From: Altererythrobacter sp.
Lineage (GTDB): Bacteria; Pseudomonadota; Alphaproteobacteria; Sphingomonadales; Sphingomonadaceae
Assembly: GCA_023299945.1 (NCBI GenBank)
Contig: JALZVZ010000292.1
Span: forward strand, 1 to 19,960
Reading direction: 5' to 3'
Length of the DNA: 19,960 nucleotides
In this document: positions 1 through 7,863 of the stretch, piece after piece
Layout of the letters: each line of letters begins with the position of its first letter
How positions within the stretch are numbered: the stretch's first letter is position 1
Position numbers and translations under genes: made by a program
Notes under the pieces: generated by a model
The model's database searches: none
What the model was told of the DNA's origin: nothing
The model's input: the letters and a program-made list of their open reading frames with translations, nothing else

Positions 1-244
<244 letters not shown>

Positions 245-345
245 GCAACTTCAGCCACTAGGCGCTTGGCCTGCTTTCGAGCAAGGCCGCAGTGCGTGTG
301 AGGCCTCGTAAATGGCGCTTTTTCCACATGCATGCCCCATAAACC

Positions 346-375
346 GCTTTTGCGAACCCTTTACTAGCTTTTGCG
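346..375 (+). promoter_or_regulatory. Direct repeat upstream of ftsE, possible operator
   Basis: The 9-mer GCTTTTGCG occurs at 346-354 and again at 367-375, exactly 21 nt apart (about two helical turns), shortly before the ftsE start at 404. The rest of the 159-nt gap (245-403) shows no ORF, RNA or convincing -35/-10 pair. A regulator-binding role is inference from spacing only. Confidence 0.25.
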
Positions 376-403
376 CGCTGACCTGATTAGTTACAGCCCC
401 GCA

Positions 404-1315
404 ATGAGCGACGCAGGCCAAACCCCCGATACAATCGTAAGCTTCGACAATGTCGGGCTGCGCTATGGCACGGATACAGAGGTTCTGCGCGACCTGTCGT
501 TTACTTTGTTTCCCGGCAGCTTTTACTTCCTCACAGGGGCCAGCGGCGCGGGCAAAACATCCTTGCTCAAACTGCTATACCTCGCGCAGCGGCCATCGCG
601 CGGCGTAGTGAAGATGTTTGGGCGCGATATGATCACGACGCCGCGCAGCGATTTGCCCGCCTTTCGCCGCCGTATCGGCGTGGTGTTTCAAGACTTTCGC
701 CTCGTCGAGCATATGAATGCATTCGATAATGTTGCCTTGCCCTTGCGAGTCGCTGGCGTTCGCGAGGCGGATTTGAAGCAACCCGTGACAGAAATGCTCT
801 CATGGGTTGGCCTCGCGCACCGCGTCGAGGCTTTCCCCACAACCTTATCCGGCGGCGAGCAGCAGCGCGTTGCGATTGCGCGCGCGGTCATTGGCCGGCC
901 CGATATATTGGTGGCGGATGAGCCAACCGGTAACGTTGACCCTGAAATGGCGCTGAAATTGATGCGGATGTTTGAGGCGCTGAACCGACTGGGCACAACG
1001 GTAGTCGTCGCCACCCACGATGTACATTTGTTGAAGAAAGTGCCGGAATCGCTGATTATGCGGCTGGATAAGGGCAAATTGTCTGATCCAACTGGCGCGC
1101 TGAAATATCCGCCCAGAAGCGAGAAACGCAGCGAAAAACGCAGTGAGACAAGTAGCGACACAAGTAGCGAAAGGCGCAGCGAAGTACGCAGCGAACAGCC
1201 TGCACCCAAACCGCGCGCAAAAGCTGCAGCTCCATCTGATGAGGGCGATGATGGCCCGATTGATTTGGGGCCCGGTTTCAAACCGCGCAAACCCTTTGGG
1301 AGGGGCCCGCAATGA
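404..1315 (+). CDS. ftsE: Cell-division ABC transporter ATP-binding protein FtsE with a C-terminal repeat tail
   Basis: 303 aa from the ATG at 404 (MSDAGQTPDT). An in-frame TTG at 371 would add 11 residues and is less likely, though neither start has a strong ribosome site. ABC ATPase landmarks: Walker A GASGAGKT (45-52), Q-loop Gln96, signature LSGGEQQR (148-155), Walker B ILVADEP (168-174), H-loop His205. Together with FtsX, FtsE forms the inner-membrane complex that activates peptidoglycan hydrolases at the division site. The ABC domain ends near residue 230, about the usual full length of FtsE. Here about 75 more residues follow: seven tetrapeptide repeats (238-265), then a Lys/Arg/Pro and acidic segment. 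The stop overlaps the ftsX start (ATGA), and adjacency to ftsX supports FtsE over LolD-like relatives. Confidence 0.93.
   Translation: MSDAGQTPDTIVSFDNVGLRYGTDTEVLRDLSFTLFPGSFYFLTGASGAGKTSLLKLLYLAQRPSRGVVKMFGRDMITTPRSDLPAFRRRIGVVFQDFRLVEHMNAFDNVALPLRVAGVREADLKQPVTEMLSWVGLAHRVEAFPTTLSGGEQQRVAIARAVIGRPDILVADEPTGNVDPEMALKLMRMFEALNRLGTTVVVATHDVHLLKKVPESLIMRLDKGKLSDPTGALKYPPRSEKRSEKRSETSSDTSSERRSEVRSEQPAPKPRAKAAAPSDEGDDGPIDLGPGFKPRKPFGRGPQ
1115..1198 (+). repeat. 12-nt degenerate tandem repeat in ftsE (seven RSEx-like units)
   Basis: Seven consecutive 12-nt units in frame with ftsE encode RSEK, RSEK, RSET, SSDT, SSER, RSEV and RSEQ. The DNA units have diverged at several positions, so this is an older repeat and not a fresh slippage tract. 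It produces a strongly charged, probably disordered cytoplasmic tail. Confidence 0.85.
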
Positions 1316-2256
1316 GCCGTTCTCCTTTTGGCGGGCAAAAGCTTGCGCAAGACCTGTCACAATTTTCTGGCAAGCGCGCCGCCAGCCTGATCCCCAATGC
1401 GCGCATTTCCGGCCCCATCCCTTGGGTAATCGCAATCATGATCGCGCTGACGATTATGGCCGCAGCCGGCGCAATGGCGCTTAACAATCTGGCCTCTAAG
1501 GCCAGCGCGGATTTGTCCGGCGCGGTTACCGTGCAAGTGGTCGAGGCCGATCTGGATGCGCGGCAGCAAAAGGCGCAGGCCGCCGTCGCCATGCTAGAGC
1601 GCGATGATCTGGTCGCTGCTGTGCGCCAAGTGCCGCAAGAAGAATTGAACGCTCTGCTCGAACCATGGCTGGGATCAAGCGCCGGCTCCGGCGATGTGGG
1701 CGAGGCCGTGCCGATCCCTGCGCTGATTGATGTGGAGCTTAAAGAGGCTGCAACCCCTGAACAAATCACCCGCCTCCAGGCCATGCTGGACGCCGATATT
1801 GAGGGCCTGCGCGTCGATGCGCAATCGAGCTGGCTGCAGCCTGTTTATTCCGCCCTCACCTCGCTACAATATTTGGCGCTGGTGCTGATTGTCTTGCTGG
1901 CGATCACCAGTGCAGCGGCCGTTTGGCTCGCCGCTCGCAGTGCCTTTTCTGCCCATTCTGAAACCATCGAAGTCGTCCATCATTTGGGCGGCGCGGATGA
2001 GCAAATCGCGCGCATATTCCAGCGCACAGTTGCCAAGGATGCCGCGATGGGCGGCGGCATTGGCTTGCTCATGGGCGTCACAGGAATATTGTTGGTCGGC
2101 AATCAATTTGCAGCGCTCGACAGCGGGATGGTCGATGGCGGCGGATTGTCATGGCTCAGCTGGATTGTGATCCTTTGCATACCGCTCATGGGTATCGCTT
2201 TGGCGGTGCTGACCGCACGCTCCACCGTCTTGCGCGCATTAAAGCGATTGCTCTGA
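1312..2256 (+). CDS. ftsX: Cell-division protein FtsX, ABC permease-like subunit
   Basis: 314 aa, with its ATG overlapping the ftsE stop, implying translational coupling. Hydrophobic segments at about 37-58, 186-208, 245-264 and 281-303 give the four-helix FtsX topology. The long loop between helices 1 and 2 (about 59-185) would be periplasmic; in the family this loop contacts the hydrolase or its activator. The stretch after helix 2 (STVHH-like, here EVVHHLGGAD at 220-229) matches the cytoplasmic coupling region of FtsX/MacB-type permeases. FtsX transports nothing known; ATP binding by FtsE is thought to change the shape of the periplasmic loop. Length and layout are normal for alphaproteobacteria. 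Confidence 0.92.
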   Translation: MSRSPFGGQKLAQDLSQFSGKRAASLIPNARISGPIPWVIAIMIALTIMAAAGAMALNNLASKASADLSGAVTVQVVEADLDARQQKAQAAVAMLERDDLVAAVRQVPQEELNALLEPWLGSSAGSGDVGEAVPIPALIDVELKEAATPEQITRLQAMLDADIEGLRVDAQSSWLQPVYSALTSLQYLALVLIVLLAITSAAAVWLAARSAFSAHSETIEVVHHLGGADEQIARIFQRTVAKDAAMGGGIGLLMGVTGILLVGNQFAALDSGMVDGGGLSWLSWIVILCIPLMGIALAVLTARSTVLRALKRLL

Positions 2257-2258
2257 CG

Positions 2259-2786
2259 ATGCGGCGCTTGGTGGCAATGTTATTTCTAATCTGGGTTGGC
2301 GGCTTCATCTGGTTCACAGTGAGCTTGCCGGGCCCTGGGCCGAGTACTGTGACGCAGGTCGTTGCTGTGCCAACCGGCGGCACGGGACGCATTGCAGCAG
2401 GGCTGGATGTGCTCAATAAGGAACTGGCGCCGATTATGCTGGTCAGCGGCGTGGATAGAGATGTCAAACCGGCGGAATTTGCAGCGGAATTTGGCGTGTC
2501 GGAGCTGCGTATGGAATGCTGCATCACGCTGGGCTTTTTGGCGATCGACACCCATTCCAATGCGACAGAAATCGCTGCTTGGGCGAAGGACCGCAAGATC
2601 AAATCCCTGCGCCTTGTCACCACCGATTGGCATATGAAACGCGCCGCCGGAGAGCTGGAACGCGTGCTTCCAGACGATGTCACCGTGATCCGCGACGCCG
2701 TGCCATCAGAGCCCGGCATACCGATCCTATTGCTTGAATATCACAAGCTTCTGGCGAGCAAGCTTGCCGGTCTTTTGCCAAGTTGA
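2259..2786 (+). CDS. DUF218/YdcF-family membrane-anchored protein
   Basis: 175 aa from the ATG at 2259, 2 nt after the ftsX stop; upstream in-frame starts would lie inside ftsX. Residues 5-24 form one N-terminal membrane helix and the rest is a soluble domain. DUF218 hallmarks are visible: VVAVPTGGTGRIAAGL (34-49), MLVSGVD, and a conserved block with HSNATEIAAWAK followed by LVTTDWHMKRA. E. coli relatives (ElyC, SanA, YdcF) are linked to envelope integrity, and ElyC to undecaprenyl-phosphate lipid carrier metabolism; the biochemical reaction is not settled. The position between ftsX and an acyltransferase fits an envelope role. No catalytic activity can be assigned from sequence. Confidence 0.85.
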   Translation: MRRLVAMLFLIWVGGFIWFTVSLPGPGPSTVTQVVAVPTGGTGRIAAGLDVLNKELAPIMLVSGVDRDVKPAEFAAEFGVSELRMECCITLGFLAIDTHSNATEIAAWAKDRKIKSLRLVTTDWHMKRAAGELERVLPDDVTVIRDAVPSEPGIPILLLEYHKLLASKLAGLLPS

Positions 2787-2799
2787 CGGCGGAACGCAT

Positions 2800-3477
2800 A
2801 TGAATTTTCTCCGCAGCATCGTCTTTTATTTCGCCTTTTACGCGGTCAGTGCGGTGCTGGTTATTGGCGCGTTTTGCTCGCTGCCATTTAGCCATAAGTC
2901 GATGCATGCCTTTGTGCGCGGCTGGACCAATTGGCACCGCTGGTGCGTCACCCATATCTTGCGCATTACGGTGCGGATTGAGGGAGAATTGGCACAGGGG
3001 CCGGTGCTATATGTGATCAAGCATGAGAGTTTTTTTGAAGCCATCGATGCGCCCACATTGCTGCCCCTGCCCGCAGTTTTTGCTAAGCGAGAGCTGTTCG
3101 ACATTCCGTTTTGGGGCAAGGCTGCGCTGAAATACGGCCTGATCCCGGTGGCGCGCGATGGCGGGGCCAGCGCCTTGCGCAGCATGTTGGCAGAAGCAAA
3201 GGGCAAGGTGGATGATGGCCGTCCGCTGGTAATCCTGCCAGAGGGAACGCGGGTGCCCCACGGTGAGAACCCGCCAATGCGCGCTGGTTTTGCGGGCATG
3301 TACAAGCTTCTCAAATTGCCGGTTGTGCCGATCGCAGTGAACAGCGGACCGCTGTATCAGCGCCGGATCAAGCGCAAGGGCGTGATCACCTATAAGATTG
3401 GCGAAATGGTTCCGCCCGGCCTGCCCCGCGCAGAGGCAGAGGCCCGCGTGCATGCCGCCATCAATGCGTTGAATTAA
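2800..3477 (+). CDS. plsC: 1-acyl-sn-glycerol-3-phosphate acyltransferase (PlsC-type)
   Basis: 225 aa from the ATG at 2800, 13 nt after the ydcF-like gene; an earlier in-frame ATG (2734) lies inside that gene and is rejected. The N-terminal helix (about 7-27) is followed by an LPLAT acyltransferase domain. Motif I is KHESFFE with His75 and Glu80, so the usual HX4D reads HX4E. A GLIPVARDGG block (113-122) and the glycerol-phosphate binding motif PEGTR (147-151) follow. The expected reaction is acylation of lysophosphatidic acid to phosphatidic acid at the inner membrane. Specificity for other lysolipids cannot be excluded. It is the last gene of the ftsEX operon and meets tyrC tail to tail with a 4-nt overlap. 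Confidence 0.87.
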   Translation: MNFLRSIVFYFAFYAVSAVLVIGAFCSLPFSHKSMHAFVRGWTNWHRWCVTHILRITVRIEGELAQGPVLYVIKHESFFEAIDAPTLLPLPAVFAKRELFDIPFWGKAALKYGLIPVARDGGASALRSMLAEAKGKVDDGRPLVILPEGTRVPHGENPPMRAGFAGMYKLLKLPVVPIAVNSGPLYQRRIKRKGVITYKIGEMVPPGLPRAEAEARVHAAINALN

Positions 3478-4373
3478 TGATCCCGCCCAAAATCGGGCGC
3501 GGCATCATCTTGACCCTGCTCAATAATAGAGCGCCGGATTTTCCGCGTGCGTTCGAACAATTCTTCCAAAGTTTCCCCGTCACCTGACCGGATCGCACGC
3601 TGCATCGCAGTCAAATCCTCGGTGAACCGCCCCAGCATTTCCAGCACCGCGCCTTTGTTTTGCAAAAATACATCGCGCCACATAACCGGATCAGAGGCGG
3701 CAATGCGGGTGAAGTCGCGAAAGCCGCCAGCGGAATATTTGATCACTTCGCTGCGGGTGACATCTTCCAAATCGGACGCAGTGCCCACGATCGTGTAGGC
3801 GATGAGATGCGGGATATGGCTGGTTACGGCCAGCACCAAATCGTGATGCGCAGCCTCCATAATTTCGGTCTTTGCGCCCAGCCCCTGCCAGAAGGCGGTT
3901 AACGCTGTGACAGCGTCTTCATCTGCGCCCGCAGGCGGCGTCAAAATGCACCAGCGCCCAGTGAACAGCGTGGCAAAGCCCGCATCTGGCCCGCTTTGCT
4001 CCGTGCCTGCAACAGGGTGCGCAGGGATAATAATTTGCCCGGGCAATTCTGCCCTCAGATCGTCCAATACGCTTTGTTTGGATGAACCCACATCAGATAC
4101 AATCGCGCCCTGCTTCAGCAAGCCCTTTAAGCCCCCCGCTGCGTTGCGCATCGCGCCAACCGGCACGCAAAGCACCACCAAATCGGCATCGCGCACCGTT
4201 TCGGCAAGTGTCTCGCAAACCGTGCCAACCAGAGCGAGCTCGGCTGCTTTGGCGCGCACATCCGGGGCCGCATCATAACCAGTGGTGGTGATATCCGGCA
4301 AATGCTTAGCCGCGGCTAAACCCACTGATCCGCCCAGCAATCCAAGGCCAATGATGGCGACATTTTTGATCAT
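3474..4373 (-). CDS. tyrC: Prephenate/arogenate (cyclohexadienyl) dehydrogenase
   Basis: 299 aa. The Rossmann fingerprint [10 protein letters not shown] (7-16) binds NAD(P). [11 protein letters not shown] (118-128) and SHIPHLIAY (185-193) are TyrA-family active-site blocks, with His119 and His186 the likely functional histidines, and [13 protein letters not shown] (217-229) is also typical. The protein lacks a fused chorismate mutase or ACT domain, matching the compact monofunctional TyrC type. It oxidatively decarboxylates prephenate and/or arogenate toward tyrosine; the preferred substrate and cofactor cannot be read from sequence. Its ATG overlaps the hisC stop (ATGA), so the two are co-translated. 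Downstream, its stop shares TTAA with plsC on the opposite strand. Confidence 0.9.
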   Translation of the reverse strand: MIKNVAIIGLGLLGGSVGLAAAKHLPDITTTGYDAAPDVRAKAAELALVGTVCETLAETVRDADLVVLCVPVGAMRNAAGGLKGLLKQGAIVSDVGSSKQSVLDDLRAELPGQIIIPAHPVAGTEQSGPDAGFATLFTGRWCILTPPAGADEDAVTALTAFWQGLGAKTEIMEAAHHDLVLAVTSHIPHLIAYTIVGTASDLEDVTRSEVIKYSAGGFRDFTRIAASDPVMWRDVFLQNKGAVLEMLGRFTEDLTAMQRAIRSGDGETLEELFERTRKIRRSIIEQGQDDAAPDFGRDH

Positions 4374-5482
4374 GCTGAACCCTCTACCAAATCGCGCAGC
4401 GTCTCAGCAATCACATCCATGTCGTCAGCCTTACCGATAGTAATCCGAAGCGCCTGCGGTAATCCTTGTCCCGGCAAATGCCGAACCGCATAGCCAGCGT
4501 TTGCCAAAGCGTTCAGTCCTTCTTGCGCGCTTACCGCGCCCTCAAATAAGACCAGCAGGAAATTCGCTTTGCTTGGCACTGCGCGCAACCCGTGATTGCC
4601 CAGTGCCTCAATCGTAGCGGTAAACCGCGCCAATTCAGCGGTATTATGCTCCCGCGCGGCATCGACAAAAGCCTGATCTTCCGCCGCTGCAATCGCCGCA
4701 GCCTGTCCCGACACTGTGACATTGAAAGGACCGCGTATCCGGTTGAGCGTATCGACAATATGGACGGCGCCCGTGGCCCAGCCGATCCGTTCACCCGCCA
4801 ATCCGTAAATCTTGGAGAATGTCCGCGTGACCAGCACATTGTCATGCGCGGCGGCCAGAGCCAGCCCTCCATCATCCTCATCCGCATTTAGATATTCGCC
4901 ATAAGCCTGATCCACCACCAACAGCACATCAGACGGCAGGCCAGCATGCAGGCGCGCGACCTCGCTGGCGGGTAAATAAGTGCCGGTAGGATTGTTCGGA
5001 TTGGCGAGGAAAACCACCCGCGTCCGTTCGGTCACCGCGCCCAGCAGTGCATCCACATCGCAGCCGAAATCCTTATCCGCTGCCTCAACCGGAACAGCGC
5101 CGCAGCGCCGCGCGGCAATGTCGTAAACGGCAAAGGAATAGCGGCTGAAAAGCACCTCATCACATGCATCGCCATCGCGGCCAGCATAGCCCTGCGCCGC
5201 CAAATTCAGCAACTCATCAGAACCGGTCCCGCACACAATGCGCGCTGGATCAATCCCGTGCAGCGTGCCGATCGCGCTGCGCAATTCTTTCGCATCGGGG
5301 TCAGGATAAACGGCTGCGCCCGCCACTTTACTGCGCGCTTCCAATGCAGCCGCGCTGCACCCCAAAGGGTTCTCATTAGCGGATAATTTGATCAAAGGCC
5401 TGCCATCTGCGCCCGATGATTTGCCGGGAACATAGGCGTGGATCGCAGAGATCCATGGCTTCATTTGAGGGCGCTTTGACAT
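4370..5482 (-). CDS. hisC: Histidinol-phosphate / aromatic aminotransferase
   Basis: 370 aa from the ATG at 5482 ([14 protein letters not shown]); the open frame extends upstream to 5626 but that part overlaps metX and is not HisC-like. MKPW at 5464 is an alternative start. Class I/II PLP aminotransferase: GTGSDE (85-90), NPNNPTGT (161-168), DQAY (191-194), and the Schiff-base Lys224 in [10 protein letters not shown], with Arg232 in ERIGW. HisC converts imidazole acetol phosphate to histidinol phosphate. Many HisC proteins also transaminate aromatic keto acids. Being first in an operon with tyrC, and away from other his genes here, suggests a role in tyrosine/phenylalanine synthesis, as in the known Zymomonas mobilis pair. 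Confidence 0.88.
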   Translation of the reverse strand: MSKRPQMKPWISAIHAYVPGKSSGADGRPLIKLSANENPLGCSAAALEARSKVAGAAVYPDPDAKELRSAIGTLHGIDPARIVCGTGSDELLNLAAQGYAGRDGDACDEVLFSRYSFAVYDIAARRCGAVPVEAADKDFGCDVDALLGAVTERTRVVFLANPNNPTGTYLPASEVARLHAGLPSDVLLVVDQAYGEYLNADEDDGGLALAAAHDNVLVTRTFSKIYGLAGERIGWATGAVHIVDTLNRIRGPFNVTVSGQAAAIAAAEDQAFVDAAREHNTAELARFTATIEALGNHGLRAVPSKANFLLVLFEGAVSAQEGLNALANAGYAVRHLPGQGLPQALRITIGKADDMDVIAETLRDLVEGSA

Positions 5483-5524
5483 CGAGCACGGCGATAAACA
5501 CTTTGCGCGCCAAAAAACACCCGC

Positions 5525-5567
5525 AATTGACACATTCGCCGCTCTCGCCCAATCGGCTGTGACAATT
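5525..5567. promoter_or_regulatory. Inverted repeat in the hisC/metX divergent control region
   Basis: AATTGACACA (5525-5534) faces TGTGACAATT (5558-5567); the second arm reversed is AATTGTCACA, a 9 of 10 match, 33 nt from the first. The first arm contains TTGACA (5527-5532), a perfect -35 hexamer toward metX, but no good -10 follows at 17 nt. The whole hisC-metX gap is 85 nt, too short for a SAM riboswitch plus promoter, and none is visible. The operator role is inference. Confidence 0.3.
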
Positions 5568-6701
5568 ATGGCCAATGCATATGCATCACAGAGCTTTACG
5601 CTCCCCGCTCCCTTGAGCCTCGACAATGGCGAGACGCTCGCGTCTGCGCAAATTGCCTATGAAACCTACGGCGAATTAAATGACGAAAAAAGCAATGCGA
5701 TCCTGATTTGCCACGCGCTCACCGGCGATCAATATGTCGCCAGCGATCATCCCATCACCGGCAAGCCGGGATGGTGGGTGCGCATGGTGGGCCCAGGTAA
5801 GCCGATTGATACAGACCGCTTTCACGTCATCAGCGCCAATGTCATCGGATCGTGCATGGGCTCTACTGGCCCGGCAAGCTTGGCTGGTGACGGCAAGCCC
5901 TATGCGATGCGTTTTCCCGTTATCACCATTCGCGATATGGTGCGCGGATTGATCGCATTGCTTGACGGGCTTGGGATAGACCAACTTCACACGGTTGTGG
6001 GCGGTTCGATGGGCGGGATGCAGGCTTTAAGCTTAGCTGCCAACTTTCCCACCCGGGCGGCTCGCGTTCTAGTGCTCGCCAGCACGGCGCGGCATTCAGC
6101 GCAAAACATTGCCTTTCACGAAGTTGGCCGACAAGCCATTATGGCCGACGCCAATTGGCTAGAAGGCGATTACTACGGCGGCGACGTGCCAGCATCAGGG
6201 CTATCTGTGGCGCGAATGGCCGCGCATATCACCTATCTTTCCGAAGAAGGCCTAACCGATAAATTCGGGCGCCGCCTGCAAGACCGAGACTCCAAGAGCT
6301 TTGGCTTTGACGCCGATTTTCAGGTGGAAAGCTATCTGCGCTATCAAGGCACCGGTTTCACCCAGCGTTTCGATGCCAATTCCTATCTCTATATCACCCG
6401 CGCGATGGATTATTTCGATCTGGCGGAGGAGTTTGCACAATCAGGCAATGACACAACCGAAGCGGCCAAGCTCGCTAACGCCTTTGCCGGCCATGCACGC
6501 GGCGAAGGGGCACGGTTCTGCCTTGTTAGCTTTGACACAGATTGGCTCTATCCCACCGCTGAAAGCCGCCATATCGTCCACGCTTTGAACGCTGTGGGTG
6601 CGCCGGTTAGCTTTGTGGAACTGTCCGCGCCCTATGGCCATGACAGTTTCCTTCTGGATTTGCCCGCGCTTGACCGCGTGGTGGAAGGGTTTTTGAAATG
6701 A
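5568..6701 (+). CDS. metX: Homoserine O-acyltransferase MetX
   Basis: 377 aa from the ATG at 5568; an in-frame GTG at 5559 would add three residues, and neither has a clear ribosome site. Alpha/beta-hydrolase fold of the MetX family: nucleophile Ser147 in GGSMGGMQ, Asp325 in SFDTDWLYP and His358 in YGHDSF make the catalytic triad; [10 protein letters not shown] and [11 protein letters not shown] are family blocks. It activates homoserine by transfer of an acetyl group from acetyl-CoA, or a succinyl group from succinyl-CoA, for methionine synthesis. MetX proteins of proteobacteria differ in acyl donor and I cannot decide it from sequence. The stop overlaps the metW start (ATGA). Confidence 0.93.
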   Translation: MANAYASQSFTLPAPLSLDNGETLASAQIAYETYGELNDEKSNAILICHALTGDQYVASDHPITGKPGWWVRMVGPGKPIDTDRFHVISANVIGSCMGSTGPASLAGDGKPYAMRFPVITIRDMVRGLIALLDGLGIDQLHTVVGGSMGGMQALSLAANFPTRAARVLVLASTARHSAQNIAFHEVGRQAIMADANWLEGDYYGGDVPASGLSVARMAAHITYLSEEGLTDKFGRRLQDRDSKSFGFDADFQVESYLRYQGTGFTQRFDANSYLYITRAMDYFDLAEEFAQSGNDTTEAAKLANAFAGHARGEGARFCLVSFDTDWLYPTAESRHIVHALNAVGAPVSFVELSAPYGHDSFLLDLPALDRVVEGFLK

Positions 6702-7318
6702 GCCCCCAAAACACTGGCCCCCTGCGCCCCGACTTGGAAGTTATCGCCAGCCATATTGCCGCCGGAACGCGCGTTTTGGATGTGGGCTGCGGCGATGGGA
6801 CTTTGCTAGCCGAGCTTCAGCTACGCCACGGGGTCGATGCGCGCGGCATGGAAATCAACGCTGAACGCGTGGAGAAATGCGTCGCGCGCGGATTGTCGGT
6901 CATGCAGGGCGATGCCGATCACGATCTGGCGCAATATCCTGATAAATCGTTCGATTATACGATTTTGTCGCAAACCCTGCAGACCGCCGCCCGGCCTGAC
7001 CGGATGCTGGATGAGCTATTGCGTGTCGGCAGCCGCGCCTTTGTCAGCTTTCCTAATTTTGCGCATTGGTCAACGCGCGCAGCATTAATGTTTGGCGGGC
7101 GGATGCCGGTGACAAAGGCATTGCCGGTCAATTGGTATGCCACCCCCAATATCCACCATGTGACGATTGCTGACTTTTGCGAATTACTCCGCGAAAAAGG
7201 TGTTGCGGTGGAGAAGCAATGGTTCTTTTCAGGCGGTCAATCAGTGGGCGCAGCCACGGCCAATTGGCGCGCTGAATCGGCGGTATTTCTGCTCAGTAGA
7301 GACTTAGGTCGAGACTAA
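6698..7318 (+). CDS. metW: Methionine biosynthesis protein MetW, SAM-methyltransferase fold
   Basis: 206 aa, translationally coupled to metX by a 4-nt overlap. The SAM-binding motif I is VLDVGCGDG (26-34), followed by acidic Glu52 (GMEINAERV) and the MetW-specific stretches [18 protein letters not shown] and [13 protein letters not shown]. MetW is consistently encoded after metX in proteobacteria and is believed to act with MetX, supporting its acyltransferase activity; a methyl-transfer substrate has not been established. The length matches the family. A hairpin terminator candidate follows 17 nt after the stop, so metXW looks like a two-gene operon. Confidence 0.92.
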   Translation: MSPQNTGPLRPDLEVIASHIAAGTRVLDVGCGDGTLLAELQLRHGVDARGMEINAERVEKCVARGLSVMQGDADHDLAQYPDKSFDYTILSQTLQTAARPDRMLDELLRVGSRAFVSFPNFAHWSTRAALMFGGRMPVTKALPVNWYATPNIHHVTIADFCELLREKGVAVEKQWFFSGGQSVGAATANWRAESAVFLLSRDLGRD

Positions 7319-7335
7319 CTCTGCCCTGATGTAGA

Positions 7336-7370
7336 AAGGGCGCGAAATGTTCAAAACACCTCGCGCCCTT
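7336..7370. terminator. Bidirectional hairpin between metW and the VOC gene
   Basis: AAGGGCGCGA (7336-7345) pairs perfectly with TCGCGCCCTT (7361-7370), a 10-bp stem with a 15-nt loop, lying between two convergent genes. There is no T-run on the plus side; the minus side reads TTTCT after the stem. Position and stem strength suggest a terminator for both metXW and the VOC gene. Confidence 0.55.
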
Positions 7371-7375
7371 CAACG

Positions 7376-7399
7376 AAAACTCTAACCCTGATCGGTTAG
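7376..7399 (-). terminator. Possible second terminator of the VOC gene
   Basis: On the minus strand CTAACC and GGTTAG (7399-7394 and 7387-7382) form a 6-bp stem with a 6-nt loop that includes the stop codon of the VOC gene. It is followed by AGTTTTCGTT. The stem is short, so this is weaker than the hairpin at 7336-7370. Confidence 0.3.
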
Positions 7400-7788
7400 C
7401 CTTGACGGTGAATGCCGCACATTTTGTGGCCATCGGGATCGGTGAAGTAGCAGAGGTTCATTGTGCCCATGCTGCCCTGACGGGGACCAGGAGGATCTTC
7501 AATTGAAGTGCCGCCATTGGCAACCGCGACATCATGCAATTTCGTGACTTGCTCAAGACTGTCGCAGGCAAGGCCGATGGTGCTACCATTTGAAGGCGTT
7601 ACCGCATCGCCATTGATGGGCTGACTGATCGAAAAAGTGCTGCCATTATGGACATAAAACAGGCGCGTGTGGCCGGTGTCATTGACATTGACCATAGGCT
7701 CACCTGCGCCCAGAACGCCGAGCACTTCATTGTAGAATTTCTTAGAGCGTTCAATATCGCCGCTACCGATCATAATGTGACTAAGCAT
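7396..7788 (-). CDS. VOC-superfamily (glyoxalase/bleomycin-resistance fold) protein
   Basis: 130 aa, a single vicinal-oxygen-chelate domain. The opening SHIMIGSGDIERSKKFYNEV (3-22) is the classic VOC first strand and helix, with His4 as a possible metal ligand; the ending FTDPDGHKMCGIH (115-127) is the final strand. The last acidic metal ligand expected in lactoylglutathione lyase (DPDGxxxE) is a Cys here (Cys124), a change seen in many uncharacterised VOC proteins, so glyoxalase I activity should not be assumed. The start is set by AAGGGAG at 7803-7797, 8 nt before the ATG. It is a single-gene unit, convergent with metW and divergent from the next gene. Substrate unknown. Confidence 0.8.
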   Translation of the reverse strand: MLSHIMIGSGDIERSKKFYNEVLGVLGAGEPMVNVNDTGHTRLFYVHNGSTFSISQPINGDAVTPSNGSTIGLACDSLEQVTKLHDVAVANGGTSIEDPPGPRQGSMGTMNLCYFTDPDGHKMCGIHRQG

Positions 7789-7863
7789 CTCATTTTCTCC
7801 CTTTGATTGGATTGCCCAAATTCCGTAGCATGGGGTTCATCAACGGCGCTATAGGAAACGCAT

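Noticed and set aside
688..1435. Long antisense frames (220 and 196 aa) opposite ftsE
   Set aside because: They mirror the high-quality ftsE frame, have no recognisable domains and low-complexity stretches that are just the reverse of the repeat tail.
5483..5567. SAM riboswitch before metX
   Set aside because: Many alphaproteobacteria have SAM-II type elements before metX, but the gap is only 85 nt with no matching pseudoknot and an apparently short leader.
5483..5626. N-terminal extension of hisC by 48 residues
   Set aside because: It would overlap the start of metX and has no HisC similarity; the usual family start matches [10 protein letters not shown] or MKPW.
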